DNA of 51,316 nucleotides, taken from assembly GCA_964586145.1 (NCBI GenBank), contig CAZPHH010000029.1, positions 1-51,316 of the forward strand, given 5' to 3'. The first letter of the stretch is position 1; each line of letters starts with the position of its first letter. Under the pieces are notes generated by a model. The model saw only the letters and a list, made by a program, of their open reading frames with translations, did no database searches and was not told the origin of the DNA. Shown here one piece after another: positions 40,899 to 49,104 of this stretch. The DNA comes from JAFGJQ01 sp964586145 (GTDB lineage: Bacteria; Planctomycetota; Phycisphaerae; UBA1845). The position numbers and the translations under genes were made by a program.

Positions 40899-41779
40899 TT
40901 CGACGCGTAGGGTTCATCGGAACGGGGATCATGGGCCTGCCCATGGCGGGGCACCTGCTCAAGGCCGGATTTGAGGTCCGGGCGTACAACCGGACGCGCT
41001 CCCGGGCCGAGCCGCTCGCCGCCCAGGGGGCCGCGCTGGTCGATTCACCCGCGGCGGCCGCACGAGACGCGGACGCGGTCATTACGATCGTCTCCGACAC
41101 GCCGGACGTGCAGAGCGTCTATCTGGGCGAAGGCGGCGTGTGCGAGGCGCTGGCCCGCGGCACCGTGGCGGTGGACATGTCGACGATCTCCCCCGTCGTC
41201 ACGCAGGAGATTGCGAAAGTCGTAGAAGAGCGGGGGGCTGCGTACCTGGACGCGCCCGTCAGCGGCGGCAAGGTCGGCGCGGAGAACGGCATGCTGTCCA
41301 TCATGTGCGGCGGGCCGGCCGAGGCGTTCGAACGCGTCCGGCCGCTGTTCGAGGCGATGGGCAAGAACATCGTACACTGCGGCCCGAACGGCTACGGCCA
41401 ACTGACCAAGCTCTGCAACCAGATCATGTGCGGCCTGAACTTGCTGGGGGTGTGCGAGGCGTTCGTCCTGGCGGAAAAGGCCGGGCTGGATTTGTCGAAG
41501 GTGCTCCAGGCGACCACCGCCGGGGCCGCGGGCTCCTGGGCGCTGGCGAACCTGGGCGAAAAGATGCGGGTTCGGGACTTCGCCCCCGCCTTCATGGTGG
41601 ACTTGCAGCAGAAAGACCTGCGGCTCGTGCTGGAACAGGCCTCCGGCCACCGCCTGACGCTCCCCGGAACGGCCCTCGTCTCCCAACTGTTCCACGCCAA
41701 CCAGGCCGCCGGCGAAGGCCGCGAAGGGACCCAGGCGCTTCTCAAAGTGCTGGAGCGAATGTCACAGATTCTGCGCTGA
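40895..41779 (+). CDS. 3-hydroxyisobutyrate/2-hydroxy-3-oxopropionate dehydrogenase-type reductase (GarR-like)
   Basis: The 294-residue protein has the beta-hydroxyacid dehydrogenase features: VGFIGTGIMGLPMAGHLLKAG (NAD(P)-binding), the substrate motif DAPVSGGKVGAENGMLSIMCGG, and the catalytic Lys172 in GQLTKLCNQIM. It could reduce tartronate semialdehyde to glycerate (GarR) or oxidise 3-hydroxyisobutyrate; the sequence does not settle which. Overlap with the LysR gene suggests co-transcription, possibly with the regulator controlling this enzyme. Confidence 0.88.
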   Translation: MIRRVGFIGTGIMGLPMAGHLLKAGFEVRAYNRTRSRAEPLAAQGAALVDSPAAAARDADAVITIVSDTPDVQSVYLGEGGVCEALARGTVAVDMSTISPVVTQEIAKVVEERGAAYLDAPVSGGKVGAENGMLSIMCGGPAEAFERVRPLFEAMGKNIVHCGPNGYGQLTKLCNQIMCGLNLLGVCEAFVLAEKAGLDLSKVLQATTAGAAGSWALANLGEKMRVRDFAPAFMVDLQQKDLRLVLEQASGHRLTLPGTALVSQLFHANQAAGEGREGTQALLKVLERMSQILR

Positions 41780-42847
41780 TCAGCAGATAAACATCGCGTC
41801 GCCGTAGCTGAAGAAGCGATACTGCTCGCGAATGGCGTGCGCGTAGGCGGTGCGGGTGGTCTCGATTCCGGCGAACGCCATCACCAGGGCCAGCAGCGTG
41901 CTGCGGGGCAGGTGAAAGTTCGTCAGCATCGCATCCACACACCGGAAGCGGTAGGGCGGATAGCAGAACAGACGCGTCCAGCCCTGGCCGGAACGCAGCG
42001 TTCCGTCCGCCTCCGCGCACGATTCGAGCACACGCACGCTCGTGGTCCCCACGGCCACCACCCGGCCGCCCGCTCGGCGCCGGTCGGCAATGAGCGCGGC
42101 GGCGGCTTCGGGCAGGTCGTACCACTCCGAGTGCATTTCGTGATCCGCCAGGCAGGCCGCCTTGATCGGCGCAAACGTGCCCACGCCCACGTGCAACGTG
42201 ACGCGGGCTGTGGCCACGCCCATGCGGGCAATCTCCTCCAGAACCGCCTGCGTGAAGTGCAGGCCCGCCGTCGGCGCCGCCACGGCCCCGGGCGCGCGGG
42301 CGTACACCGTCTGGTAGCGGTCGCGATCCGTTGCCTCGCGGGCGTCACCTTCGACAAGCCGGTGGATATACGGCGGCAGCGGAGGGTGGCCGAACTGAGC
42401 CAACAGATTCTCGGCCGGCTCCGATGGCTCGACGGCCACCTGCCACACGCCGTTTCCCTGGGCGCTTTCGAGCCGGATCACCGGCGATGCCGCGCCGGCG
42501 GCTGGATCGCCCATCGTGAGTTGTTCCCCGGGGCGAATGCGCCCCCGGCCTTTTAGCATGATCTCCCACCGGCCGGCGGAAAGCTCTCGCAAGAACAACC
42601 CCTCGAACCGACCGCCCGTGGCACGGTGCAGCACCAGCCGGGCCGGTACCACGCGGGTGTCATTCAAGACGAGCACGTCTTCCGCTCGGAGGAGGCGGGG
42701 CAGGGCGGTGAAGGGCATGTCTGCAAGCTGGCCCGACTGCCGGTTCACGATCAGCAGGCGCGACTCATCGCGCCGATCGGCCGGTGCCTGCGCGACCAGG
42801 TGTTCCGGGAGGTCGTAATCGAGTTCCGCGAGGGTGAAATCGCCCAT
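41780..42847 (-). CDS. queA: tRNA preQ1(34) S-adenosylmethionine ribosyltransferase-isomerase (QueA)
   Basis: The 355-residue protein starts MGDFTLAELDYDLPEHLVAQ. It has RDESRLLIVN, LNDTRVVPARL, PPLPPYIHR, the RYQTVYA motif, the conserved AGLHFT box and VGVGTF plus TNFHLPRSTLLALVMAF. It transfers ribose from SAM to 7-aminomethyl-7-deazaguanine in tRNA to make epoxyqueuosine. ATG 42847 matches the family start; the frame stays open upstream through a tandem repeat but lacks family sequence. Its end is next to the GarR-like gene, with the two convergent. Confidence 0.96.
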   Translation of the reverse strand: MGDFTLAELDYDLPEHLVAQAPADRRDESRLLIVNRQSGQLADMPFTALPRLLRAEDVLVLNDTRVVPARLVLHRATGGRFEGLFLRELSAGRWEIMLKGRGRIRPGEQLTMGDPAAGAASPVIRLESAQGNGVWQVAVEPSEPAENLLAQFGHPPLPPYIHRLVEGDAREATDRDRYQTVYARAPGAVAAPTAGLHFTQAVLEEIARMGVATARVTLHVGVGTFAPIKAACLADHEMHSEWYDLPEAAAALIADRRRAGGRVVAVGTTSVRVLESCAEADGTLRSGQGWTRLFCYPPYRFRCVDAMLTNFHLPRSTLLALVMAFAGIETTRTAYAHAIREQYRFFSYGDAMFIC

Positions 42848-42902
42848 GGCCCGGGCATCATCGCATCGCCTCGCAGCAGAGGAAAGGCGGTGGTGGGGGA
42901 AT

Positions 42903-42958
42903 GGAGGGACGGAGGGACGGAGGGACGAAGGGACGGAGGGACGAAGGGACGAAGGGAC
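42903..42958. repeat. 8-bp tandem repeat, seven units
   Basis: Seven consecutive copies of G(G/A)AGGGAC cover 42903-42958, ending before GTGCGG. They lie about 56 bases upstream of queA on the minus strand. The interval 42848-43188 otherwise holds no recognisable gene. On the minus strand the repeat stays open and would add Pro/Ser-rich residues if an upstream start were used. The copy number may vary between strains. Confidence 0.85.
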
Positions 42959-43188
42959 GTGCGGACGTGGATGATGTGGGGGCCGAACGTTGCGTGCGGG
43001 CATCGTTCCGGAACAACAGGTTCGGCAGCCCCGGATGCGGTTATGGGGCCATCGCGTGTAACTCCCTGTGATTACAGATGTTGTACCTATTTCGGGCCAA
43101 TCCCCGTCCCCTCGACGGCTGGGTGCGCGGGATGCACCGTTGGGGTCTGGACCGCAGTGCGCTCACTGCGGCCTGTGGGGGGAGAGAT

Positions 43189-43539
43189 ATGGAAATCCAA
43201 CCGATCCACACGCCGCCGCGTCCTGTCTGGATCACGCCATGGGGGCCGTGGTTTTCGCAACGCGTTTCCTGCTGGGGAGGCCTGCAACCGCTTCTCGGCG
43301 GTCGCTGGCAGTTCTGCGGCGGCTACTGGTTCTCGCCGTGTCGCTCGGTGTACAGCTTCGTTCTTCCGCCGGTGTATCCGATTGACCTGTCCGCGCCGCG
43401 GGACGCAAAGCCCGCCAAGCCCCTCGACCTCACCTGGCCCTACGAGATGCCGCTGCCAGAGGAAGAAACGCTCTATGACGAACGCATGGAGCTTCATTCA
43501 CAGGTTCAGCCCGGAAGCTACCTCGATCTGCTGACGTAA
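43189..43539 (+). CDS. Small Trp/Pro-rich hypothetical protein
   Basis: The 116-residue frame starts at ATG 43189 with GGGGAGA just upstream. It is rich in Trp, Pro and Gly (for example PVWITPWGPWFSQRVSCWGG), with an acidic helical C-terminus. I recognise no family. The ribosome site and the plausible length support it, but it could be a fortuitous frame. The gap to the acyltransferase gene holds that gene's promoter. Confidence 0.5.
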   Translation: MEIQPIHTPPRPVWITPWGPWFSQRVSCWGGLQPLLGGRWQFCGGYWFSPCRSVYSFVLPPVYPIDLSAPRDAKPAKPLDLTWPYEMPLPEEETLYDERMELHSQVQPGSYLDLLT

Positions 43540-43590
43540 CGGCTCCCCCCGGCCGTGCGTGGCTGCGCCCGTCCGGCTACAATGCTGCGG

Positions 43591-44568
43591 ATGGGTCTGA
43601 TTCGACAACTCGTGGATGGTGTTGGCCGGACCATAGCCCCCGCTCATCTCCTGCACTGGATGCAATACGCCGGTTTGCGAGTGGTCAACACGGTGCTCCA
43701 CATGTTTCCGGTGGAGTGGAACCTGCGGACGGCTCGCATTCTGGGCCGCATCTGGCCTGTAGTGATGCCCCGTCACTATCGGCGGGCGAAGGATCATCTG
43801 CGCCTGGCGTACGGGGGGACCCTTTCCCAGGCAGAGGTTGACCGCATCGCATTGCGCTCCATGCAGCATCTGGCAATGATGGCGGTCGAAATGGCCTTCG
43901 CCCCCCGGCTGATCGACGAGTGGACCTGGCCGAAGTACGTCCGCCCCGTCGGCATCGAGGAGGCGCTGCAGGTCCTGCTCCGCGGCAAGGGGGCACTTCT
44001 GCTGACCGCCCACTTCGGAAGCTGGGAACTGGCCGGATACCTGCTGGCCACCTACGGGTTCGACATCGTGGCCATCATGCGGCCGCTGGACAATGACTAC
44101 CTGAATCGGTTCGTTGTGCGGACTCGTCAGCGGCGCGGACTGCGGCTCATCAACAAGAAGGGCGCCACGGCCCAGGCGGAAGAGATCATTCGCGGGGGGG
44201 CGGCCCTGGGCTTCATCGCCGACCAGAACGCCGGCAGCAAGGGCATGTTCGTCGACTTCTTCGGAGTCCAGGCCTCCGCGTACAAATCCATCGGGCTGCT
44301 GGCCATGGCCATGGAGGTACCGATCCTCGTCGGCTACGCCCGGCGGGTGGGGGATCGGTTCTTCTACGAGGTGGGCGTGCAGCGGATCATCCACCCGCAC
44401 GAGTGGCAGGACCAGGCCGACCCGCTGCGTTGGATCACGCAGGAGTACACGACGGCCATCGAGACTTTCGTGCGAAAGTGGCCGGAGCAGTACCTCTGGA
44501 TCCACCGCCGCTGGAAATCGCGTCCAAAGGCGGAACGGCTGGCGGTTGCGGTCGCCGCGGCCGGTTGA
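43591..44568 (+). CDS. LpxL/HtrB-type lipid A or phospholipid acyltransferase
   Basis: The 325-residue protein has an N-terminal hydrophobic region, the catalytic HX4E motif HFGSWE (about residues 141-146) in LLTAHFGSWELAGYLLA, and GFIADQNAGSKGMFVDFFG plus LWIHRRWKSRP in the family order. Related enzymes add secondary acyl chains to lipid A in the inner membrane. TACAAT at 43578-43583 ends seven bases before ATG 43591, suggesting a leaderless start; ATG 43582 is an alternative. It lies upstream of trx. Lipid A genes are patchy in Planctomycetota, so the substrate is uncertain. Confidence 0.85.
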   Translation: MGLIRQLVDGVGRTIAPAHLLHWMQYAGLRVVNTVLHMFPVEWNLRTARILGRIWPVVMPRHYRRAKDHLRLAYGGTLSQAEVDRIALRSMQHLAMMAVEMAFAPRLIDEWTWPKYVRPVGIEEALQVLLRGKGALLLTAHFGSWELAGYLLATYGFDIVAIMRPLDNDYLNRFVVRTRQRRGLRLINKKGATAQAEEIIRGGAALGFIADQNAGSKGMFVDFFGVQASAYKSIGLLAMAMEVPILVGYARRVGDRFFYEVGVQRIIHPHEWQDQADPLRWITQEYTTAIETFVRKWPEQYLWIHRRWKSRPKAERLAVAVAAAG

Positions 44569-44593
44569 CCCGACCTCGGGGAGGCCCTAGAAT
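44565..44593 (+). promoter_or_regulatory. Promoter of the thioredoxin gene
   Basis: TTGACC (44565-44570), 17 bases and TAGAAT (44588-44593) give a near-consensus sigma-70-type promoter. The predicted start is near 44600, with a leader of about 60 bases. Confidence 0.65.
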
Positions 44594-44659
44594 CGGCCGT
44601 GGTTCGGGTCCAGAGGATCTCGTGGAAGTCATTACATAGCAAGGAGTTGAGAAAACGCC

Positions 44660-44992
44660 ATGGCGGGTGCCGATACGGTTACGATCACGGAATCGAACTT
44701 CGAGCAGGTGGTTCTTCAGTCGGACCAGCCGGTGCTGGTGGACTTCTGGGCAGAGTGGTGCGGCCCCTGCAAGGCGATCGGGCCGGCCATCGACGAGTTG
44801 GCGACGGAGTACAAGGGCCGCGCAGTGGTCGGCAAGGTGAACGTGGACGAGAACCAGGGCTTGGGCAGCCAGTGCGAGGTCAGCGCGATCCCGACGCTCC
44901 TGCTGTACAAGGGCGGCGAGATCCAGGAACGCATCGTCGGCCTCCGTGCCAAGAAGGAGCTGGCGGCGTTGCTGGATCGGGTCCTGGGCTAG
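44660..44992 (+). CDS. trxA: Thioredoxin
   Basis: The 110-residue protein has VLVDFWAEWCGPCKAIGPAI with active-site Cys34 and Cys37, VNVDENQ, the cis-Pro motif SAIPTLLLYKGG, and a C-terminal helix. It reduces disulfides in the cytoplasm. AAGGAG lies 13 bases before ATG, rather far, but no better start is visible. It follows the acyltransferase with its own near-consensus promoter. Confidence 0.95.
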   Translation: MAGADTVTITESNFEQVVLQSDQPVLVDFWAEWCGPCKAIGPAIDELATEYKGRAVVGKVNVDENQGLGSQCEVSAIPTLLLYKGGEIQERIVGLRAKKELAALLDRVLG

Positions 44993-45083
44993 CGTGCCGT
45001 TCGCAGGACGTGCCGACGGGGTGACCTGACGACCTGTCCAGGCCGGACGCATATGCAGGGTAGGCTGCAATTCACACGGGGTG

Positions 45084-45113
45084 TTGGCAACCCTGCGTCA
45101 CGTTCTGTAAAAT
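45084..45113 (+). promoter_or_regulatory. Promoter upstream of the RicT-like gene
   Basis: TTGGCA (45084-45089), an 18-base spacer and TAAAAT (45108-45113) precede the RicT-like start by about 155 bases. Confidence 0.5.
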
Positions 45114-45268
45114 GCGTCGTGGCCAACCGGGTTGACGTGCGACGACACCGGACGGTTGGATATCCGGAAGCGTCCGCCGCCGCACCCGTACGCCGGAACA
45201 CCTGACCACGGTGGGTGGTTCTCGTGACGGTGCGCGGCCACCGGGTTCGTATCACTGGAAAGCCGTCT

Positions 45269-46558
45269 ATGAACGAGGAAGGTCGGGAGCTTCCCAGTCC
45301 CGACAATACCGAAGCCGCCGGACCGGATACGTCCGCGCCCGCGCCCCCGCCTCGCAAGGAGCGGAGCACGGTGGGCGTGCGCTTCGGGTACATGCGACAG
45401 CTCGGGGAGTTCACGGCGCCGGCGGATTTGAAGCTCTCGTGCGGCAGCGCCGTGGTCGTCCAGACGGATCGGGGGATTGAGCTCGGTGAGGCCGTTCTGG
45501 CGGATGGCTGTCGGTTCGGTCAGCCTGTTGAGCCCGAACAGGTGGAGCGTTACGTGGCGGCCAGCGGCGCGGACACCTATCAGCGGCGGTCCGGACGCGT
45601 GTTGCGTGTGGCCACGAGCGATGATCTGGCGGAGGCCGTGCATATTCGGGCGGGTGCCGCTGCGAAGGTTGCGTTCTGCCGGGAGCTGGTTGCCAGGCAT
45701 GAGCTGCCGATGAAGCTTGTCGAATGCGAGCACCTCCTCGGGGGCGAGCGCATCATCTTCTACTTCATGTCGGAAGGGCGTGTGGATTTTCGCGCCCTCG
45801 TCCGCGACCTGGCTCACGAGTACCAGACGCGGATCGAGATGCGGCAGGTCGGGGCCCGCGACGAGGCGCGCCTGGTGGCCGACTACGAGACCTGCGGGCA
45901 GCATTGCTGCTGCCGGCAGTATCTCAAGACGCTCAAGCCGGTCACCATGAAGATGGCCAAGCTGCAAAAGGCCACACTGGACCCGTCCAAGGTGTCGGGC
46001 CGGTGCGGCCGGCTCAAGTGCTGTCTGCGGTACGAACACACGACGTATGAAGAGCTGGACCATTCCGTGCCGCGCATGGGCGCCCGCGTGTGTACCGTGG
46101 AGGGCGAGGGTGTAGTCGTGGCTCGCCAGGTGCTGACGCAGATCGTGCAGATTGCCAAGGACGACGGCGGCATGGCCACCGTGCCGGTGGAAGGAATTCT
46201 CGATCCCGAAGCTGCGGCGGCCGCCAGGGCCGAGGCGACGGCCCGCGCGGAGGCCGCTGCTGCCGCTGCGGCGGAACGCGCTCGCCGACAGGAGTCCGAC
46301 AGGTCGGGCCGGCGTTCGCAGCGACGCCGTCCGCGGGCCGAGCGACCTCCTGCCGACTCGACACGGCCCGATGCCGGAAAGCCACCGCCGCCGCCTCGTG
46401 CCGCTGCCGCGGAACCTCCGGCGGAAGGCGTCGACGAGGCAGCGCCGGCAAGCCCGAAGAAACGTCGCCGGCGGCGACCCCGCCGGCGCAAACCCCGCGG
46501 CCAGGGGGGGGCGGAGCCGGGCGGTACCGCCTCCCAGGGGCCGCCGGGCGGCGAATGA
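45269..46558 (+). CDS. ricT: RicT/YaaT-like PSP1-domain protein with basic tail
   Basis: The 429-residue protein has the PSP1 domain (VGVRFGYMRQLGEF, VVVQTDRGIELGEAV, VDFRALVRDLAHEYQTRIEM) and the RicT cysteine sets CGQHCCC (Cys209, 213, 214 and 215) and CGRLKCCLRYE (Cys246, 251 and 252). In Bacillus, RicT and partners hold Fe-S clusters and influence RNase Y-dependent mRNA maturation. The last 115 residues are Ala/Arg/Pro-rich and strongly basic, ending in RRRRRPRRRKPRG-like sequence, an extension beyond RicT. ATG 45269 follows GGAAAG; GTG 45215 is a longer alternative. Confidence 0.88.
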   Translation: MNEEGRELPSPDNTEAAGPDTSAPAPPPRKERSTVGVRFGYMRQLGEFTAPADLKLSCGSAVVVQTDRGIELGEAVLADGCRFGQPVEPEQVERYVAASGADTYQRRSGRVLRVATSDDLAEAVHIRAGAAAKVAFCRELVARHELPMKLVECEHLLGGERIIFYFMSEGRVDFRALVRDLAHEYQTRIEMRQVGARDEARLVADYETCGQHCCCRQYLKTLKPVTMKMAKLQKATLDPSKVSGRCGRLKCCLRYEHTTYEELDHSVPRMGARVCTVEGEGVVVARQVLTQIVQIAKDDGGMATVPVEGILDPEAAAAARAEATARAEAAAAAAAERARRQESDRSGRRSQRRRPRAERPPADSTRPDAGKPPPPPRAAAAEPPAEGVDEAAPASPKKRRRRRPRRRKPRGQGGAEPGGTASQGPPGGE

Positions 46559-46639
46559 GCCGCACGATTGGGGCTTGACGGACGGCGCCATGGGATAGAA
46601 TCGGCAGGGGAAGCGACGACACGCGGGGCTCGCGAAAAG

Positions 46640-47167
46640 ATGGTCAGAAAGCCGGTCAAACCGTTTGCCCAGGTCGTGGCGGACGCCGGTCGGTATCCGG
46701 AGGACGCCTTCCATTTCGTCCGGGAAGCGCTCAACTTCGCGGTGGAGAAGATTCACGGTCCGTCCACGCCGCAGCAGATCGCTCTGTACGAGCTGTTGGA
46801 CCAGAAAAGCATCGATCTGCACGAACTCGTGGAGGCCTACGAGTGTGGAAGCCTGAGCCCGCAGTTCGCCCGGGCCATCGAGGCGGCCGGCGGCATCGAC
46901 ACGCTCAATCGACACGTCAGCGGCGTGGAACTGAGTTGGGCCGTGCGTGAATATGCCCTCGACCGCTGGGGCCGGCTCGCCCGGATCGTGCTCCACCGCT
47001 GGAACGTCCGCGAAACGCTTGACTTCGGCCGGATCGTGTTTGCCATGGTCGAGAACGGATACATGCAGAAGCAGCCGCATGACTCGATCGACGACTTCCG
47101 GAACGTCTTCGATTTCCGGGAGGCGTTTGACGACGCATACCATATCCCGTGCGACGCCGAAGAGTGA
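46640..47167 (+). CDS. Minf_1886-family protein
   Basis: The 175-residue protein contains FHFVREALNFAVEKIHGP, then VSGVELSWAVREYALDRWG and GRLARIVLHRWNVRETLDFG. These match the conserved Minf_1886-type family seen widely in Planctomycetota and Verrucomicrobiota. Function is unknown. ATG 46640 is chosen because family similarity begins at VRKPVKPFAQVV. TAGAAT at 46596-46601 is a probable -10, with TTGACG (46575-46580) at short 15-base spacing. The end overlaps the next gene's GTG (GTGA). Confidence 0.8.
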   Translation: MVRKPVKPFAQVVADAGRYPEDAFHFVREALNFAVEKIHGPSTPQQIALYELLDQKSIDLHELVEAYECGSLSPQFARAIEAAGGIDTLNRHVSGVELSWAVREYALDRWGRLARIVLHRWNVRETLDFGRIVFAMVENGYMQKQPHDSIDDFRNVFDFREAFDDAYHIPCDAEE

Positions 47168-48282
47168 GCCAGGCCCAATCCTTCTCCGACGACCTTCACA
47201 CAAGAGCCGGAGGCGAGCCGGCGGAACACGGGCGAAACCACACGCCCACGCCCGATCCGGGTCTGCGCATCGACCGGATCGGCGACGCGGACGTGTGGTG
47301 GGTGCCCCGGCCGGCCGGCCCGCGGACCAGCGTGAGGGCTGCGGTGATCGCCGGCGTGCTGCTGGCCGTCGGCATGGGTGTGGCCGTGGTATGGACCCTG
47401 CGCCACGGGCTGGAACTCTGGCCGTGGCCCACCGTTGTGCCCATGACGCCGACCGCCTCCCAATTGGCGGTGCGGTATCTTTCCCTCGCGTCCGCGGGGC
47501 TGCTCTATCTGGTGCTGCGGTCGTTGCCCGGCTGGCTGCGCGTGGGGCGTGTACTGCGGTTTGACGAGTCGGCCCTCGAGCCGCGCATGGAGCAGAATGC
47601 CTGGACGGAGGCGGCCTGCCGGCTGCATCGGTGTACGCACCTGCGTCGGGAGCTCTACGGCCCCGGCCGAATGCCACCCTGGGTGGAAGAGACGGACGCC
47701 TGTATTCGTCCGCATCTCTCCTCCACGCGACGAGTGTACGTTCATTATCGCGATCGCGACGAACCGCCGCGGGTCCCGGATCGGCCGGAGGCGGGGTTCA
47801 CGCCGTGCATCGTTCCGGTCAGCGTGGCCGGCGGGTGGTGGATGGTCCCGATCGTGCTCGTGCTGACGGCGGCGGTGCTGGCGGATCTGGGTACGGCCAT
47901 TCACCGCGGTTCGTACGGCCATCTGGCCAGCGTCAACTTTGTGGTTGCGGCGACGATCGTCGTCGCCTATTTGGGTACTCACCTGCTGGCGCTGCTCGGC
48001 TGGCGCACGTACTTTCGGTTTGCCCCGGGTGTGGCCGAGGTGCTGAACTACCGGGTCTGGCGGAGCCGGCCGGACGTATCCACCGTGCAGCTTCGGGAGT
48101 ACGATGCCCTGGTCGACGTGACCGGTCCGAGCGTCGTTCTGACGCTGGTCGATCGCGAGACCCGCGCGTGGCACCGCGTCTGGCAGCTTCGCAATACGGC
48201 GGAGAATCGGGAGGTCTGCTTTCGGGCGTTGCTCTCCCGCGCGGAAGTCCCCGATCTGTCACGAGAGCACCTGATGGGTTGA
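47164..48282 (+). CDS. Membrane protein of unknown function
   Basis: The 372-residue protein has a hydrophilic N-terminal 55 residues, then hydrophobic segments near 62-80, 100-120, 222-240 and 256-280. The last 80 residues look like a soluble PH-like beta domain (FRFAPGVAEVLNYRVWRSRPD and onward), which is tentative. GTG 47164 overlaps the preceding stop by GTGA; GTG 47149 is another option. I recognise no family. Overlap with the Minf_1886 gene suggests coupled expression. Confidence 0.65.
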   Translation: MSQAQSFSDDLHTRAGGEPAEHGRNHTPTPDPGLRIDRIGDADVWWVPRPAGPRTSVRAAVIAGVLLAVGMGVAVVWTLRHGLELWPWPTVVPMTPTASQLAVRYLSLASAGLLYLVLRSLPGWLRVGRVLRFDESALEPRMEQNAWTEAACRLHRCTHLRRELYGPGRMPPWVEETDACIRPHLSSTRRVYVHYRDRDEPPRVPDRPEAGFTPCIVPVSVAGGWWMVPIVLVLTAAVLADLGTAIHRGSYGHLASVNFVVAATIVVAYLGTHLLALLGWRTYFRFAPGVAEVLNYRVWRSRPDVSTVQLREYDALVDVTGPSVVLTLVDRETRAWHRVWQLRNTAENREVCFRALLSRAEVPDLSREHLMG

Positions 48283-48291
48283 GGAGGCCCC

Positions 48292-49086
48292 ATGCCCAAA
48301 CCGTCTCTCGGCGTTCACGTGCATGATTTCCGGACCGATCCGAAGTCGGGGTTGCAGCGCGCCGCCCGGCTGGGCTTCGGCAGCGTGGAGCTGCGGACCT
48401 TGGAGGGCGACCTGGCGCCGCGGAACCTCTCGCCCTCCGGCCGCCGTCACCTGGTGCGATACGTCCGAGACCTGGGACTCCACCTGGCGGCGTTGGATGC
48501 GGACTTTGGAGCGACCGCATTTGCCGATCCGGCTCGTGTGGATGCCTGCATCAGTGCGACCGTGGATGTTCTGGCCCTGGCCCGGGAGCTGGGCGTGCCG
48601 GTGGTCACCGGCTGCGTGGGTCGGCTCGCCAGGGATGCCGCGGACCGGCAGGAGGCCGTGCTGGCGGCCTTGCGGGCCGTCGGAGAGCGGGCGGACACGA
48701 TCGGGACGGTCTTCGCGGTCACGTCGGCATGCAACTCGCCGGAGTTGATCCGCGGGCTGGTGGATACGCTGGACTGCCCGTCAATTCGCGTGTGCGCGGA
48801 TCCCGGCGCGCTGGTGATGGAAGGCTACGATCCGCAGGCGGCCGCGGAGTTGCTGGCCGACCGGGTGATTCTCTCGCACGCACGCGACGGCCTGATGGGC
48901 AGCCCGGATCGGGGCGGCCGCGAGGTGGCCTTGGGGCAGGGGCAGGTGAACTGGCTGCGGTATCTGATGACACTGTCGGCCGCGGGGTATTCCGGCCCGC
49001 AAATCCTGCGCCGCACCGATTCGCAACGCCCCGAGGAGGACCTGGCGGCCGCCAAGGCCGTACTGGAGGAGCACCTCTCGATGTGA
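48292..49086 (+). CDS. Sugar phosphate isomerase/epimerase-like TIM barrel protein
   Basis: The 264-residue protein fits the xylose isomerase-like (AP endonuclease 2) superfamily. GVHVHDF opens the first strand, GFGSVELRTL the second, GVPVVTGCVGR a middle strand, and CADPGALVMEGYDP, ILSHARDG and LGQGQVNWLRYL carry the metal-binding acidic and His residues. Members isomerise or epimerise sugars or inositols; the substrate is not evident. GGAGG stands close before ATG 48292. It is nine bases after the membrane protein gene. Confidence 0.85.
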   Translation: MPKPSLGVHVHDFRTDPKSGLQRAARLGFGSVELRTLEGDLAPRNLSPSGRRHLVRYVRDLGLHLAALDADFGATAFADPARVDACISATVDVLALARELGVPVVTGCVGRLARDAADRQEAVLAALRAVGERADTIGTVFAVTSACNSPELIRGLVDTLDCPSIRVCADPGALVMEGYDPQAAAELLADRVILSHARDGLMGSPDRGGREVALGQGQVNWLRYLMTLSAAGYSGPQILRRTDSQRPEEDLAAAKAVLEEHLSM

Positions 49087-49104
49087 CCCCGTTGCCCGTG
49101 CGGT

